Source: Notospermus geniculatus
Taxonomy: Eukaryota > Nemertea > Pilidiophora > Heteronemertea > Lineidae
DNA: 64,000 bases
Assembly: GCA_002633025.1 (NCBI GenBank)
Contig: NMRB01001073.1
Span: 54,395-118,394 of the forward strand
Direction: 5' to 3'
Shown: one piece after another, positions 11,367 to 22,189 of the stretch
Layout: every line of letters starts with the position of its first letter
Position numbering within the stretch: position 1 is the stretch's first letter
Program-made: the position numbers and the translations under genes
Notes under the pieces: generated by a model
Told to the model about the DNA's origin: nothing
What the model saw: only the letters and a program-made list of their open reading frames with translations
The model's database searches: none

Positions 11367-13656
11367 TTTTTTTTTTTTAATAAACATTTATTAACTAAAG
11401 AATTTCTGTTGAGGCCTACAGCTTTCCCGACCTCTAGGATTTACAAAGCATAGTCGATGTTACGGAAAGAAAGTAATTTTCAATTGACCATTTCTATTGA
11501 TTACAAAATTATTATCTACCAAATAATTCTGTTCGAAATTATTAATGACGTGATAGAGTACATTCATATGGCTCTCTATCTGGTATTTAAAATTGAATTT
11601 CAGTGATGTCAAGTCAACCATAGTATTTTTAAATTTAATAGAGTTACGGTACAACCAAATTGCATACTTAGCATGAGAAACAATGTATAGCTGTCTCTTG
11701 TTGTATATTTCAAAATTATTGAAAAATACAAAATTTTCTATCATTATATTTTGTATGTCAAGACCGAAAATTGGGTCTAGCCATTCCCAGAATTTTTTAA
11801 TGACTTCGCATTCAAAAAATAAATGACATGGTGTTTCGCTTTTTGTTTTGCAAAAATAACATTTTCCATTTTCCTCTTCTGGAAACCATGTTCTTAATTT
11901 ATCACCGGTCGGTAAGACATTATATGTTAATTTCCAATGAAATTCTTTCAACTTATTACTCAGATTTGACTTGAAAAGTGTAGTCCACCACTTACACCAT
12001 TCCTCTTCTTTGTTCTCTACTTCTAGTATATTCGTGATGTCATGTAATGGAACTCTACATCGTTTCTCCAATAATCTTTCATATAGCCGTTTTGAGGCTG
12101 GAAACGTTTGTCCAATCTCAAAGAGCTTGGTCAGAGTGTTTACTTCTGTGTTTGGGCCTAAGGTTTGGTTGACTTTTCCAAAAATCTCTAGAATCGGAAT
12201 TGTGATATTATAATAACAAATTTGACTTGAAAAGTGTCGTCCACCACTTACACCATTCCTCTTCTTTGTTCTCTACTTCTAATATATTCGTGATGTCATG
12301 TAATGGAAACCTACATCGTTTCTCCAATAATCTTTCATATAGCCGTTTTGAGGCTGGAAACTTTTGTCCAATCTCAAAAAGCTTGGTCAGAGTGTTTACT
12401 TCTGTGTTTGGGCCTAACGTTTGGTTGACTTTTCCAAAGATCTCTAGAATCGGAATTGTGATATTATAATAGTCAGTATAGAAGGATCTTCTGTTTACAT
12501 TGATACCGTCAGATTCTAATTTCTGTAACAATTCATCTCTTGTCAATAGTCTATTTAAATCAGGATGTCAGATATCCTTGATCTTAATGAGCCCCCATTG
12601 TATCCATCTGAAGTTATGTAACCTGTTGTTGTAGTTCTTGAATAATGGGTTACACCAAATGATCTCTGATACAAAGTTTCCCATGTTTTCTGGGATTTTT
12701 CTCTCATATTCCATGGCTTTCCAACTTTCAATCAGATCGACATAAAACGGAGGCACATTGAGATTACGCTGGTATTTCATGGTAGATGTAATAACATTGA
12801 TCCCTTTGAAAGTCTTATCATAATTATCTAAGAAAAACTTTGCCATGCTTACCCATATCGCAGATGGGTCTGAAACCAATTTTTCTAACCATTTCAACTT
12901 TAAACACTTTAATTTTGTTTTCACATCAATAATTCCAAGACCGCCTTTTATTTTGTCTTGGACACATCTGTCCCTTGCAAGTAGGCTTCTTTTGTTTTTC
13001 CACACAAAATTCCAAATAATGTTGTTAATTTTTTCAATGGTTTGATCTGTGGGTGTTACTACTGTTCCCACATACCACTGCTTGGACAAAGCTAAAATAT
13101 TTAGAACAATACCTTTTCCAAAAAGGGTCAAGTCTCTTCCCGACCACAGATTGCAAATATTCTGTACCTTTTTTATAATAGGGTCCCAATTGCAAAGTTC
13201 CGTATCCTCGTTTCCAATCCACACACCCAATAATTTCATCTTGTCTTTTACAACTTGCATTTCGTCCAATTGTAATACTTCGTTTTTTAAGGATCCGCAC
13301 AGCGTGACTATGGTCTTATCAATATTGATTTTTGATTCACTTGCTTTACCGAAATCTTTGCACAGTTGGATAACTCTACCTATAGAGTCGGTTGTACCTA
13401 GTAGGTTGGTCATATCATCAGCATAGGACACCACTCGTTGTTCCGAGTTGTCTGGCAAAATAAACCCTTCAATTTTGGGGTCTTTTCGAATCGTACACGC
13501 TAAACTTTCTGCTACCATAATGTACAGGAGGGGCAACAGAGGGCATCCTTGTCTTAAACCTCGTCTTAAGTTTAAACTTCTAGAAAAGTAACCATTGCTA
13601 ACTATCTTACTAGTAATGTCACAATAAATAGTAATAATATTTGTAGTTCCAAGCAC
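11367..13656 (-). mobile_element. LINE (L1/Tx1-like), 5'-truncated
   Basis: On the minus strand, a reverse-transcriptase frame runs leftward and ends in a poly-A tail (T run at 11367-11378 on +). The 5' side stops abruptly at about 13656 inside the RT domain, the usual result of incomplete target-primed reverse transcription. The C-terminal zf-RVT domain is typical of L1/Tx1-type elements. Confidence 0.85.
11460..13656 (-). pseudogene. LINE reverse transcriptase remnant
   Basis: Visible motifs, N to C: LRRGLRQGCPLLPLLYI, catalytic SYADD (13400 region), ASESKINIDKT and LGVWIG. Then a thumb/connection region, and near the C-terminus a zinc-binding segment CYFC...CHLFFEC (about 11840-11900). 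The frame 12568-13656 ends at an in-frame TGA (12568-12570) and the same frame continues to 12208, so that stop is a point nonsense change. A 255-bp internal direct duplication (11966-12220 and 12221-12475) then shifts the frame. Not functional. Confidence 0.85.
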
Positions 13657-13967
13657 CCGGCGACAGACGGCGATGCAAATCGATGAGTTATGCGCATGTG
13701 TATAGGCTATTTCACGCCTCCAGTAGCCACTTGATTACGGAGAGTTGCCTACATGCAGTGCCCCTATCGCCGGGATACAGAACTTATTACCAGTCATACT
13801 TTTAGTAGGTGTAACCGCTCGCAGTGTCAACGCCGTGTTTTTTCTGGTTCGGAAAAACCCCGTGTCTCAAAAAGCACGGGGATTTTGGATAGGTGTAACC
13901 AGGGTATATGTTTTTGGCATTTTCTGGTTTTATAGGAATTATATAATTAAGAAACGATTTTGGTTGG

Positions 13968-14247
13968 TTAAAGCCCCACTGTATTGGAATTTTACGAAAT
14001 TTTCAAAATGTTCGGAGAGAGCATATAGAGGTATAATAGCTTGTGAAGAGCCGCAAAATGCTGTCTGATACGTACTTCAGAGAATCAAGGCCTAGTTTTC
14101 AGCACACATTGAACAAAAACTACAGGGAGAGCCTTAATGTATTCAGATGGAGCGCAGTGCATTTTACACTACGCTGACGTCGTGCACTGACGTCAAGAAT
14201 CGCGGCGATGATTTGTGTTTTTCAAATATAATTCAGTGGGGCTTTAA
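13968..14247. mobile_element. TTAA-flanked MITE
   Basis: Inverted ends AGCCCCACTG and CAGTGGGGCT bound 13972-14243 with TTAA on both sides. The arms are short and the core is non-coding. Third TTAA element in the window; its termini differ from the other two. Confidence 0.6.
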
Positions 14248-15729
14248 AATACATGCGTGGGTCGCCAATTCAACTTCAGGCTCAGGTGATGGCGGTCGAG
14301 CAAATGCATTGTATTTGTGATGTTGACATATATTAATTACCCGCAATCGCTACGTACACATTCACTAACTGTTTTCTTGGCAACAACACGTAACATTAGA
14401 AATTGACTTAGGCCTATCGGTGCATTTGGAGACCGCCCTCAGAAATTGGGAGATTAGGCAGAGTTCACTGTGGTTCAATAGGCAGAATCAAGAAATCATA
14501 CATTTAAAACGAAGATAACTTCCGTATCAAATGGCATTTAACAAAATTTACTCAATCCAAAGTGATCTGATGACGTCATGAAAGTGCGCGTAGTCCAGAC
14601 GGAGAGCCTGCCAGATTTGTAAACTCGTGGATTTTGCTTGTACGACGCAGTAGACATGATAGAGTGTAATATAGGCCTACTACTTTGCAATACCTTGTCT
14701 TTTCTATTCCTTTTATTTTTATTACCTTCGCACAAGAGTTGGGGTTTATTGTTTCCTGGACTGGTCGACCTGTTTATAAATACCGGGTTTATTGCTTACG
14801 CAATCTCACGGACGCTCCTTTGGTACCCCTGTAGGTCTGGGTGAGTTCTGGGGTATTACATGATACAATCTGGATTCCCCCTTACCAGTCATGCCAATCA
14901 TGCGCTAACATTTCTTGTCAGCCAGCCTGTGGCGATGGGGAGAGTTTTCCATTGCCCCATATCTACAGACGGACGTGCGACTGCACATGACGTCCATCAC
15001 ATTGGATACTTGCTATTAATCCAAGTGATGACTTCATGAAAGTGCGCGTAGTCCACCTTGGTCAGTCTGTTTTTGGAAGCCGGGTGGTCAGGCTACAGTG
15101 CAGGTCAGAGCATTGCTGTATGGTCTATCTTGGAGTTATCCTTCTTTTCGAGTCGCCCCAGCCTTTCTGAGAGGCACGCGTTGCCCTCAAGACCGATAGA
15201 TTGCTTCTATCAAGTGGTATTAATCGGAACACCAGCCACAGCAACCATTGCCCCTATAATGTCCCCATCAGCTAATGAAGTTTCATTGAAATCGACCCAC
15301 ACGCACAGAAATAATTCAGAACAAGAGCAACGCAGATCGTAGTCCCCAACGCAGATCATATGCCCCAAACTGGTACAGGTACCGGTATGTTGTTTGTGGG
15401 CATGGCCCAGATGGTACACTTGAGAGAAACGCTGGTGCTGGTCATTAAAAGGAACACTTCCCTCATAGAGACAAACAGTCGAGAAAAAAACAGGTTGATG
15501 ACCAGTATAGCTGCCATCATTGGGACAAACCCTCACTAAAAATATCTAGGTTGATCGGTCAAAGCCTTCTCAAGTTAACTGACGGAAACCAAATGTTAAC
15601 GAACACCGACACTGACGCACACGCCATGACATTATGTCCCCGAACTTCCGAGGTTAGGGGCATAATAACGTAATTGGAAATGAATGAAAACTCTTAGAAT
15701 ACTCCAACCTTATGAGCAACAGTAGTGCC
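14248..15729. other. no gene seen
   Basis: Several short frames (14538-14735 minus, 15058-15342 plus, 15210-15536 minus) overlap on opposite strands and resemble nothing I know. A string near 14565 (GTGATCTGATGACGTCATGAA) recurs in related form near 15025, so old repeat pieces are present. Confidence 0.4.
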
Positions 15730-15744
15730 CCCTTCTAATGTGGG

Positions 15745-15835
15745 AGAACATAGGTACCGGGACACAGGGCACCGGGAAACATATATAGGTACCTGGGTAC
15801 CGGGACACATAGGTACCGGGAAACATAGGTATCAC
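15745..15835. repeat. short tandem repeat, AGGTACCGGGAMACAT type
   Basis: Four to five imperfect copies of a 16-21 bp unit containing GGTACCGGGA, ending in a C run at 15834-15843. Confidence 0.7.
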
Positions 15836-16092
15836 CCCCCCCCGCGACCGCGACCTGTCGAGCCACCTGGTAGTGCAGTGTCGTAGATACTAGTGAATTC
15901 TGGAACCCGTCTGCTTACGTCAGAGTACAGCGGCACAGCTTGGAGCGTTGGTGGATTGACCTTGGACGGCTCATTTCCATCCCCTACCAATGTCTCAGTA
16001 TCCATGTCTTCCCGCTTATCTGTGGTTGGCGCTGTCGGCTTAGAGTTCTTTGGTATCTCCTGTTTACCTTTCTCCGCAACGAGGTTCGACAT
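15832..16092 (-). CDS. unrecognised small ORF, copy 1 (86 aa)
   Basis: The frame starts MSNLVAEKGKQEIPKNSKP and is rich in P, T, S, D and E, as expected of a disordered peptide. It has no recognisable domain. The 5' side on the minus strand is a repeat shared with 41880-41987, so this may be the leader and first ORF of a mobile element. No splice signals force an exon call. Confidence 0.3.
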   Translation of the reverse strand: MSNLVAEKGKQEIPKNSKPTAPTTDKREDMDTETLVGDGNEPSKVNPPTLQAVPLYSDVSRRVPEFTSIYDTALPGGSTGRGRGGG

Positions 16093-16240
16093 TTAGGCCC
16101 GAACTTATAAAAGGTGTTTTTCGCCTGTCTAACTAGGTCACTGCCACAACCTGACGAAAACGAAACTTAAACGTAAGAATCGTAGTTCCCAGGAGTAATG
16201 TTGTGTGGCGCAGCTGTTCCGGCACCTCATTGTAATTGAA

Positions 16241-16430
16241 AGTCATGAAAACAGTTCCATCACCAGTTTTGTTAACCCTAGATTGCATTTTTACAATGTA
16301 GGCCTAACTCGGTTGTCATTATTACACTGACCTGCTTGAAACAATATCAGGAATAGCCAACAACTCTAACCGGAAGTGAAAATGCAATCTAGGATTAACA
16401 AAACTGGTGATAGGAACTGTTTTTATGACT
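16241..16430. mobile_element. 190-bp foldback MITE (copy 1)
   Basis: Arms of about 55 bp beginning AGTCATGAAAACAGTTCC, with complement at the right end, form one long hairpin. The same element is at 17290-17479 in the tandem copy. Target duplication not resolved. Confidence 0.6.
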
Positions 16431-16883
16431 CTAGCTGTCCCGTGAAGCAAGATATGATTATATTGGTGACAGGCAAAAATACTATTTATGGAATGTTTGC
16501 CCTTGATCTTGACATCGGATCTTCAAGGTCATTATGTAAATGAAATGCGCATCATCAATAACCTGTGTATAAGTATTGGTTTTACGCCTCTAGACCTACC
16601 ACAAACTGATTATTTCAAATTATCAATTTCGAAATATCAAAGTATCATGATATCTCAATCATAGAAAAGAAGTCCTGAAGTGAGGAACTATGAACTAGGA
16701 CTTGAATCATGTCACTGATTTTACTACATGTCAGTGTATGGGCGGTGACAACCAAAATGTAACAGGATCGGCCATCCTCTAAAGCTACTAACACACATCA
16801 CCACTTTCGTTGCTCACTCGTACAGGCAATTTTCCTGGTCGGCAATTTCTGTGGTGGTTGCCGGTTTACAGCAGACGTCACCA

Positions 16884-17129
16884 CTAGCGACCTGTCGAGC
16901 CACCACGTGGTGCAGTGTCGTAGATACTAGTGAATTCTGGAACCCGTCTGCTTACGTCAGAGTACAGCTGCACAGCTTGGAGCGTTGGTGGATTGACCTT
17001 GGACGGCTCATTTCCCTCCCCTACCAATGTCTCAGTATCCATGTCTTCCCGCTTATCTGTGGTTGGCGCTGTCGGCTTAGAGTTCTTTGGTATCTCCTGT
17101 TTACCTTTCTCCGCAACGAGGTTCGACAT
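16884..17129 (-). CDS. unrecognised small ORF, copy 2 (81 aa)
   Basis: Tandem copy of the ORF at 15832-16092 with the same start. Differences include a D to E and a P to Q change, and the C-termini diverge after the shared GGSTGR. Both copies stay open, but they are too young to prove selection. Confidence 0.3.
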   Translation of the reverse strand: MSNLVAEKGKQEIPKNSKPTAPTTDKREDMDTETLVGEGNEPSKVNPPTLQAVQLYSDVSRRVPEFTSIYDTAPRGGSTGR

Positions 17130-17289
17130 TTTGGCCCGAACTTATAAAATGTGTTTTTCGCCTGTCTAACTAGGTCACTGCCACAAGCTGACGAAAACGA
17201 AACTTAAACGTAAACTTAAACGTAAGAATCGTAGTTCCCAGGAGTAATGTTGTGTGGCGCAGCTGTTCCGGCACCTCATTGTAATTGAA

Positions 17290-17479
17290 AGTCATGAAAA
17301 CAGTTCCATCACCAGTTTTGTTAACCCTAGATTGAATTTTTACAATGTAGGCCTAACTCGGTTGTCATTATTACACCGACCTGCTTGAAACAATATCAGG
17401 AATAGCCAACAACTGTAACCGGAAGTGAAAATGCAATCAAGGATTAACAAAACTGGTGATAGGAACTGTTTTTATGACT
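17290..17479. mobile_element. 190-bp foldback MITE (copy 2)
   Basis: Tandem copy of the hairpin element at 16241-16430. Confidence 0.6.
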
Positions 17480-18092
17480 CTAGCTGTCCCGTGAAGCAAG
17501 ATATGATTATATTGGTGACAGGCAAAAATACTATTTATGGAATGTTTGTCCTTGATCTTGACATCGGATCTTCAAGGTCATTATGTAAATGAAATGCGCA
17601 TCATCAATAACCTGTGTATAAGTATTGGTTTTACGCCTCTAGACCTACCACAAACTGATTATTTCAAATTATCAATTTCGAAATATCAAAGTATCATGAC
17701 ATCTCAATCATAGAAAAGAAGTCCTGAAGTGAGGAACTATGAACTAGGACTTGAATCATGTCACTGATTTTACTACATGTCAGTGTATGGGCGGTGACAA
17801 CCAAAATGTAACAGGATCGGCCATCCTCTAAAGCTACCAACACACATCACCACTTTCGTTGCTCACTCGTACAGGCAGTTTTCCTGGTCGGCAATTTCTG
17901 TGGTGGTTGCCGGTTTACAGCAGACGTCACCACTCGGTGGTCTCGTGTGCTGCTGATGGCCACACATCACCACAACTGGCAACTGCGAGCAATTTTCGTG
18001 GTCGCCACGAAAATGGCCAAGGTGTGCTGTGGCCGGCAGCGACCACTTCCTCGGTAATTCTGTGGTGACCACAGTTGCCACAAGTTGCCGAA

Positions 18093-18425
18093 AGTCGCAG
18101 TGCGACTTTAAAAAGCCGCAGTGCGAGTTTAAAAAGTCGCAGTGCGAGTTTATAAAGTCGCAGTGCACTGCGACTTTTTAAAAAGTCGCAGTGCGAGTTT
18201 ATAAAGTCGCAGTGCGAGTTTAAAAAGTTGCAGTGCGAGTTTATAAAGTCGGAGTGCGAGTTTATAAAGACGCAGTGCGAGTTTATAAAGTCGCAGTGCG
18301 AGATTAAAAGTCGCAGTGTGAGATTGTGAGATTAAAAAGTCGGAGTGCGAGATTAAAAGTCGCAGTGCGACTTTAAAAAGCCGCAGTGCGAGATTAAAAC
18401 ACGCAGTGCGAGATTTAAAAAAAAA
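18093..18425. repeat. 21-bp minisatellite
   Basis: About 16 head-to-tail copies of GTCGCAGTGCGAGTTTATAAA and close variants (TTTAAAAA or TTAAAA in place of TTTATAAA). One local inversion near 18160-18185 makes a palindrome, GTCGCAGTGCACTGCGAC. It lies inside the foldback repeat region. Adjacent units differ at few positions. Confidence 0.9.
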
Positions 18426-18644
18426 ATACATGTCCCGTAACGGGCGCCGTATTTTACGCCTCTAGACCTACCACAAACTAATTATTTCAAATTATCAATT
18501 TCGAAATATCAAAGTATCATGATATCTCAATCATAGAAAAGAAGTCCTGAAGTGAGGAACTATGAACTAGGACTTGAATCATGTCACTGATTTTACTACA
18601 TGTCAGTGTATGGGCGGTGACAACCAAAATGTAACAGGATCGGC

Positions 18645-19114
18645 CATCCTCTAAAGCTACCAACACACATCACCACTTTCGTTGCTCACTCGTACAGGCA
18701 ATTTTCCTGGTCGGCAATTTCTGTGGTGGTTGCCGGTTTACAGCAGACGTCACCACTCGGTGGTCTCGTGTGCTGCTGATGGCCACACATCACCACAGCT
18801 GGCAACTGCGAGCAATTTTCGTGGTCGCCACGAAAATGGCCAAGGTGTGCTGTGGCCGGCAGCGACCACTTCAACGGACGGTAGTTCTGTGGTGACCACA
18901 GTTGCCACAAGTTGCCGAAAATCAAACCGGTTTGATTTCTCACCACGAAAATTGCTCGTAGTTGCCAGTTGTGGTGATGCGTGGCCATCGGCAGTACACG
19001 AGACCACTGAGTGTTGAGGTCTGCTGTCAACCGGCAACCGCCGCAAAAATTAATTGGTGTCCACGAAAGTTACCTTACGAGCAAAGAAAGTGGTGACTTG
19101 TGTTGCAAGCTTTA
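18645..19114. mobile_element. long-armed foldback element
   Basis: The left arm (from CTCTAAAGCTACCAACAC...) and the right arm (ending ...GTGTTGCAAGCTTT) are complementary over about 190 bp. GTGGTGA/TCACCAC strings recur within each arm. A second full copy is at 41480-41891, and truncated left arms occur at 16785-16880 and 17830-18060. Overlapping frames on both strands here are by-products of the palindrome. Confidence 0.75.
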
Positions 19115-19121
19115 AATTCAA

Positions 19122-19758
19122 TTCGATTCAATTCAATTTATTCCGTCCTTAAAAGGTACAATATACATGGGATTGAATTTACAATGAGATGAACAAAGAG
19201 TCTAGAAAAACAAAGTTCACAAGAGAAAAACAGGAGAAACATATTAACATGTTCCCTACAATAAGGGAATGAGGGAGTGGTGCACCCCCAGAGAAGCAAT
19301 GTCAACATGGTTTACAATGATCTGAAATCTTTTACAACTATGGAACAAAACTCAGCCACGTTTTTCAGCTTGTCAGGTGATGAGGGGTTCATTACAGTCT
19401 TAAATAACTCACACGAGTTAACTGTCTGGCGGGAAACATGAGATTCTTACACAAAAGTCGATTTCTTTGCAAGTCAAAGAATGGGCAATCTAGAATATAA
19501 TGCATTTCATCTCCAACTGAATGCATACAACACAGTTCACATAAACCACTGTGTCCTCCCAAGTCTTCAAAACACTTTCTTTTAACAACATCAGGGAGTT
19601 TGTTACAACCTATTCTAAAATTAAGGAGTAAATTTTTAAGATGACTATCTAAGTCAGAGAATAGATAATCTTGAAGAGAATGATTGCTGAAAAGATGGTA
19701 GTTTGTACATTTGGTATGGTTACTGCAGTCAACTGATCATTTTTGTTTGAACTGATCC
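19122..19758 (-). pseudogene. LINE C-terminal tail remnant
   Basis: On the minus strand the frame with many stops still reads a cysteine-histidine segment CELCCMHSVGDEMHYILDCP, typical of the C-terminal zinc-binding tail of many invertebrate LINE proteins. The 3' end (19122-19145 on +) is a run of ATTCA-type repeats, a common LINE tail. It continues the LINE fragment at 20438-20720, from which it is separated by an inverted SINE pair. Confidence 0.65.
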
Positions 19759-20437
19759 TTGAGCCTCAAATTAAAGCTGAACTGCATGAACAAAAAGCCC
19801 TCATGCGGCGAGCAAGAGAAATGCAAACGCCCTGCAAACACCTCAAACGAAGGCTCAGAACATGATAGACCCCGCGATGCCAGGAGGGCGCCACCTTATT
19901 TGCCTTCGGGCAACAGAGCTCTCCACATCTCCGGATACCGCTTACATGTACACTACTCAAAGAAAAAAAATTCAAGCCATTTTAGACAGGATTCGAACCG
20001 TCAACCTTCTGATTTGTAATCCACCACTCTATCCACTCGGCCAACGAGCCAGCTGACAAGGACATGATTGTTGTGTTTGTTATAGAGGTAGGCCTTCGCC
20101 CTATGTAATAATACTACGAATGAGAGAAAACACGGGAAGCCACCAACAAGTTCGGTGTGGCCGAATGGGGAAGACGGTGGAACGAAGATAACAGGGCGCG
20201 GGTTCGATTCCCAGCTTGGTCAAAACTTTTTCTTTCAAAAAAGTGGAGCTCACCAGGAGCTCATCAGAGGTTGTTGACACCTTGACAGCTCGAAGACAAA
20301 TAAGGTGGCGCCCTCCTGGCGTCGCGGGGTCTATCATGTTCTGAGCCTTCGTTTGAGGTGTTTGCACGGCGATTGCATTTTTCTTGCTCGCCGCATGAGG
20401 GCTTTTTGTTCATGCAGTTCAGCTTTAACAGACTTTG
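19759..20437. mobile_element. inverted pair of tRNA-derived SINEs inside a LINE
   Basis: Two arms of about 150 bp (19773-19925 and 20280-20430) are reverse complements of each other and share the GACAAATAAGGTGGCGCCCT SINE body and a piece of LINE sequence. Each arm is joined to a different tRNA-like head: minus strand 19985-20050 (A box TGGCCGAGTGG, B box GGTTCGAATCC) and plus strand 20153-20222 (A box TGGCCGAATGG, B box GGTTCGATTCC). Neither head can form a complete acceptor stem, so these are SINEs and not tRNA genes. Confidence 0.7.
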
Positions 20438-20720
20438 AGAACCATTCTTTGTTAACCATATTCTGACCTAACCAGATTTCAGACATTCCACAATCTTCAA
20501 ATATCTTCTGGAAAAAACTACACCAGGGAGACTGTATGTAACCTTTACTGTTAAGTTCAACGGCGATGTGATACACTACAGAGTTACTCCACTCTGAATG
20601 CTTCATCATCATCATCATGTAAGGTCGAAGGTCGTAGACCTGGTGATCTATTGCAGTTAAATTCACAGGCAAAAACTCTGCACAGAGGCGCGGGTACTGG
20701 GAAAAATTCACAAAGGCCAC
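20438..20720 (-). pseudogene. LINE C-terminal fragment
   Basis: The minus-strand frame contains FEDCGMSEIWLGQNMVNKEW followed by a basic segment. This is the W-rich region that in CR1/Crack-like LINEs comes shortly before the zinc-binding tail. It lines up with 19122-19758 once the inserted SINE pair is ignored. Confidence 0.55.
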
Positions 20721-20747
20721 AGTTCCAGTAATAATGCGACGTGCACA

Positions 20748-20990
20748 CTAGTAAAGTCTCTCTCTCTCAGACGAATGGATATTAAAATAGTCCCATGCCC
20801 TATCCAATTTAGCCTTAAAACCTACGACCGTCTTGGCCTCCACGACATCAGGGGTCAATGAATTCCACGCATCTACCACTGGGAACCCAAATGTATGTCT
20901 CCGCAATTTAGTTCTGGTCCTCCTTTTTTTCAGTTTCAATGCGTGTACTCTGTTAGTAGACAAACGTCCCTCCGCCATAGGCAGCACTTA
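20748..20990 (-). pseudogene. LINE post-RT C-terminal domain fragment
   Basis: The frame holds KLKKRRTRTKLRRHTF, VVDAWNSLTPDVV and FKAKLDRAWDYF, the order seen after the RT domain in CR1/L2/Jockey-type LINEs. Only this piece remains. It belongs to a different LINE from the neighbour at 20438-20720. Confidence 0.75.
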
Positions 20991-22189
20991 GGGAGTAATG
21001 TTGGTAAAACCGCTGAAGCTCTTAAACGCCTGAGGAAACATTTAGATACCGCTTTGCTTGCTACCAATCAGCCTATTCCAGAAACCAATCATTCTTGTTT
21101 TCAGTTATTTCTATAGGATAACGTCCCAACTCGCCATACAACATAACACTACTAAGGAGGCGCAGTCATAGGACATTGGTTCCCAGGAATCTTTGTCCTA
21201 TAGGACTACAGTAAGAATGAAGGTGCATGTCACCGGGGATTTCAGAAGTTGATGGGGATGAGGAGTTGTGTACAAGTACAGAATACATGTACAGTAGAAC
21301 CTCACTATAAGCCGTTTCGTAGTTACAAAAACAGAAGAGTTTAATGTGTTCAGGTGTTTTAATTAAAAGTGATTATAGATGGCGGCCTCCCGGCTTCATT
21401 TTGACGGCCAGTATGCATTCGGAACACCTCGGGTCTTTCCGTCATTGTTCGGGAAAGCCCCTCGGATGTCATACAGTCATTCGCGGAGCGATTCTGGACG
21501 TGATCACGACCAGAATTGTTAGGCTGCCGCATCACTCATGACAAGTAGCCACCTCCGCGAACAAATATAACACCCGCAAACCCTGGCTGTCTGAAGGCGT
21601 GTTTATCGCTCAAATATCAACAAATTGGTATATATTTGATACGCTGTATGTAAACTTGGAAGTGACACGCCAGTAATGTGGTTATTTACACATTTTGGTG
21701 ATCATGCCGGGCGAGTGGGAAAGTAGCTCGCGCCACTAACGTATAATATACGTTGTAATGAAATCCCTGAAATAATTACTCGCTAGAATTCACGTAAAAC
21801 GCATGGACAGCATTCAATCAGTACACTATTGACATGATTGAGGACTAAAGTACACAAAATGATCATATAATGTGCGATTTTTGTCATTTCAGTACTATAT
21901 TATATTAGCGAACTATTTCTTAGCGGAAGAACACTCCGGCAGTCTGCGTAATCGGCGCGCCGCATCACATATCCTTCCATTTCAATATGGCCGCTTTTGT
22001 ATGACATTAGAGATTGAAATCTGGCAAAGTTTCAAGCTCTAAGTTGAGAATGGGCCAGTATGGCGGCCGTGGCGTGTGACGCCAGTGAAGAACCTCTATT
22101 GGGGACTTAGATTTCTTTTACAGCAGTGACCATGGTGACAGAAGTCAAAGTCCGCCGTAACCGAAGTCCTTCCCCTCTTTTTGTATTTA
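20991..22189. other. no gene seen
   Basis: No convincing frame. CAGTAGAACCTC at 21293 looks like a pogo-type terminus but no matching inverted end was found. CpG-containing stretches near 21400-21560 and 21950-22200 could be promoter remnants. Confidence 0.4.

Larger units (their letters stand above)
15850..17990. repeat. tandem duplication, ~1.04-kb period
   Basis: Unit 1 (15850-16886) and unit 2 (from 16887) start with GCGACCTGTCGAGCCACC and agree at about 98%. The unit contains a minus-strand ORF, a 190-bp inverted-repeat element and the left arm of a foldback element. A third partial copy of the unit's end lies at 18444-18830. Confidence 0.85.

Noticed and set aside
12568-12570. TGA in the LINE frame as a recoded codon
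   Set aside because: The copy has other disabling changes, so a simple nonsense mutation is the better explanation.
18093-18425. CRISPR-like array
   Set aside because: No distinct spacers; plain 21-bp tandem units in an animal genome.
17859-19046. Several overlapping ORFs of 70-114 aa on both strands
   Set aside because: They arise from the palindromic foldback element and the 21-bp minisatellite.
19985-20050. tRNA gene on the minus strand
   Set aside because: A and B boxes are good but the 3' acceptor half does not pair; it continues into a SINE body.
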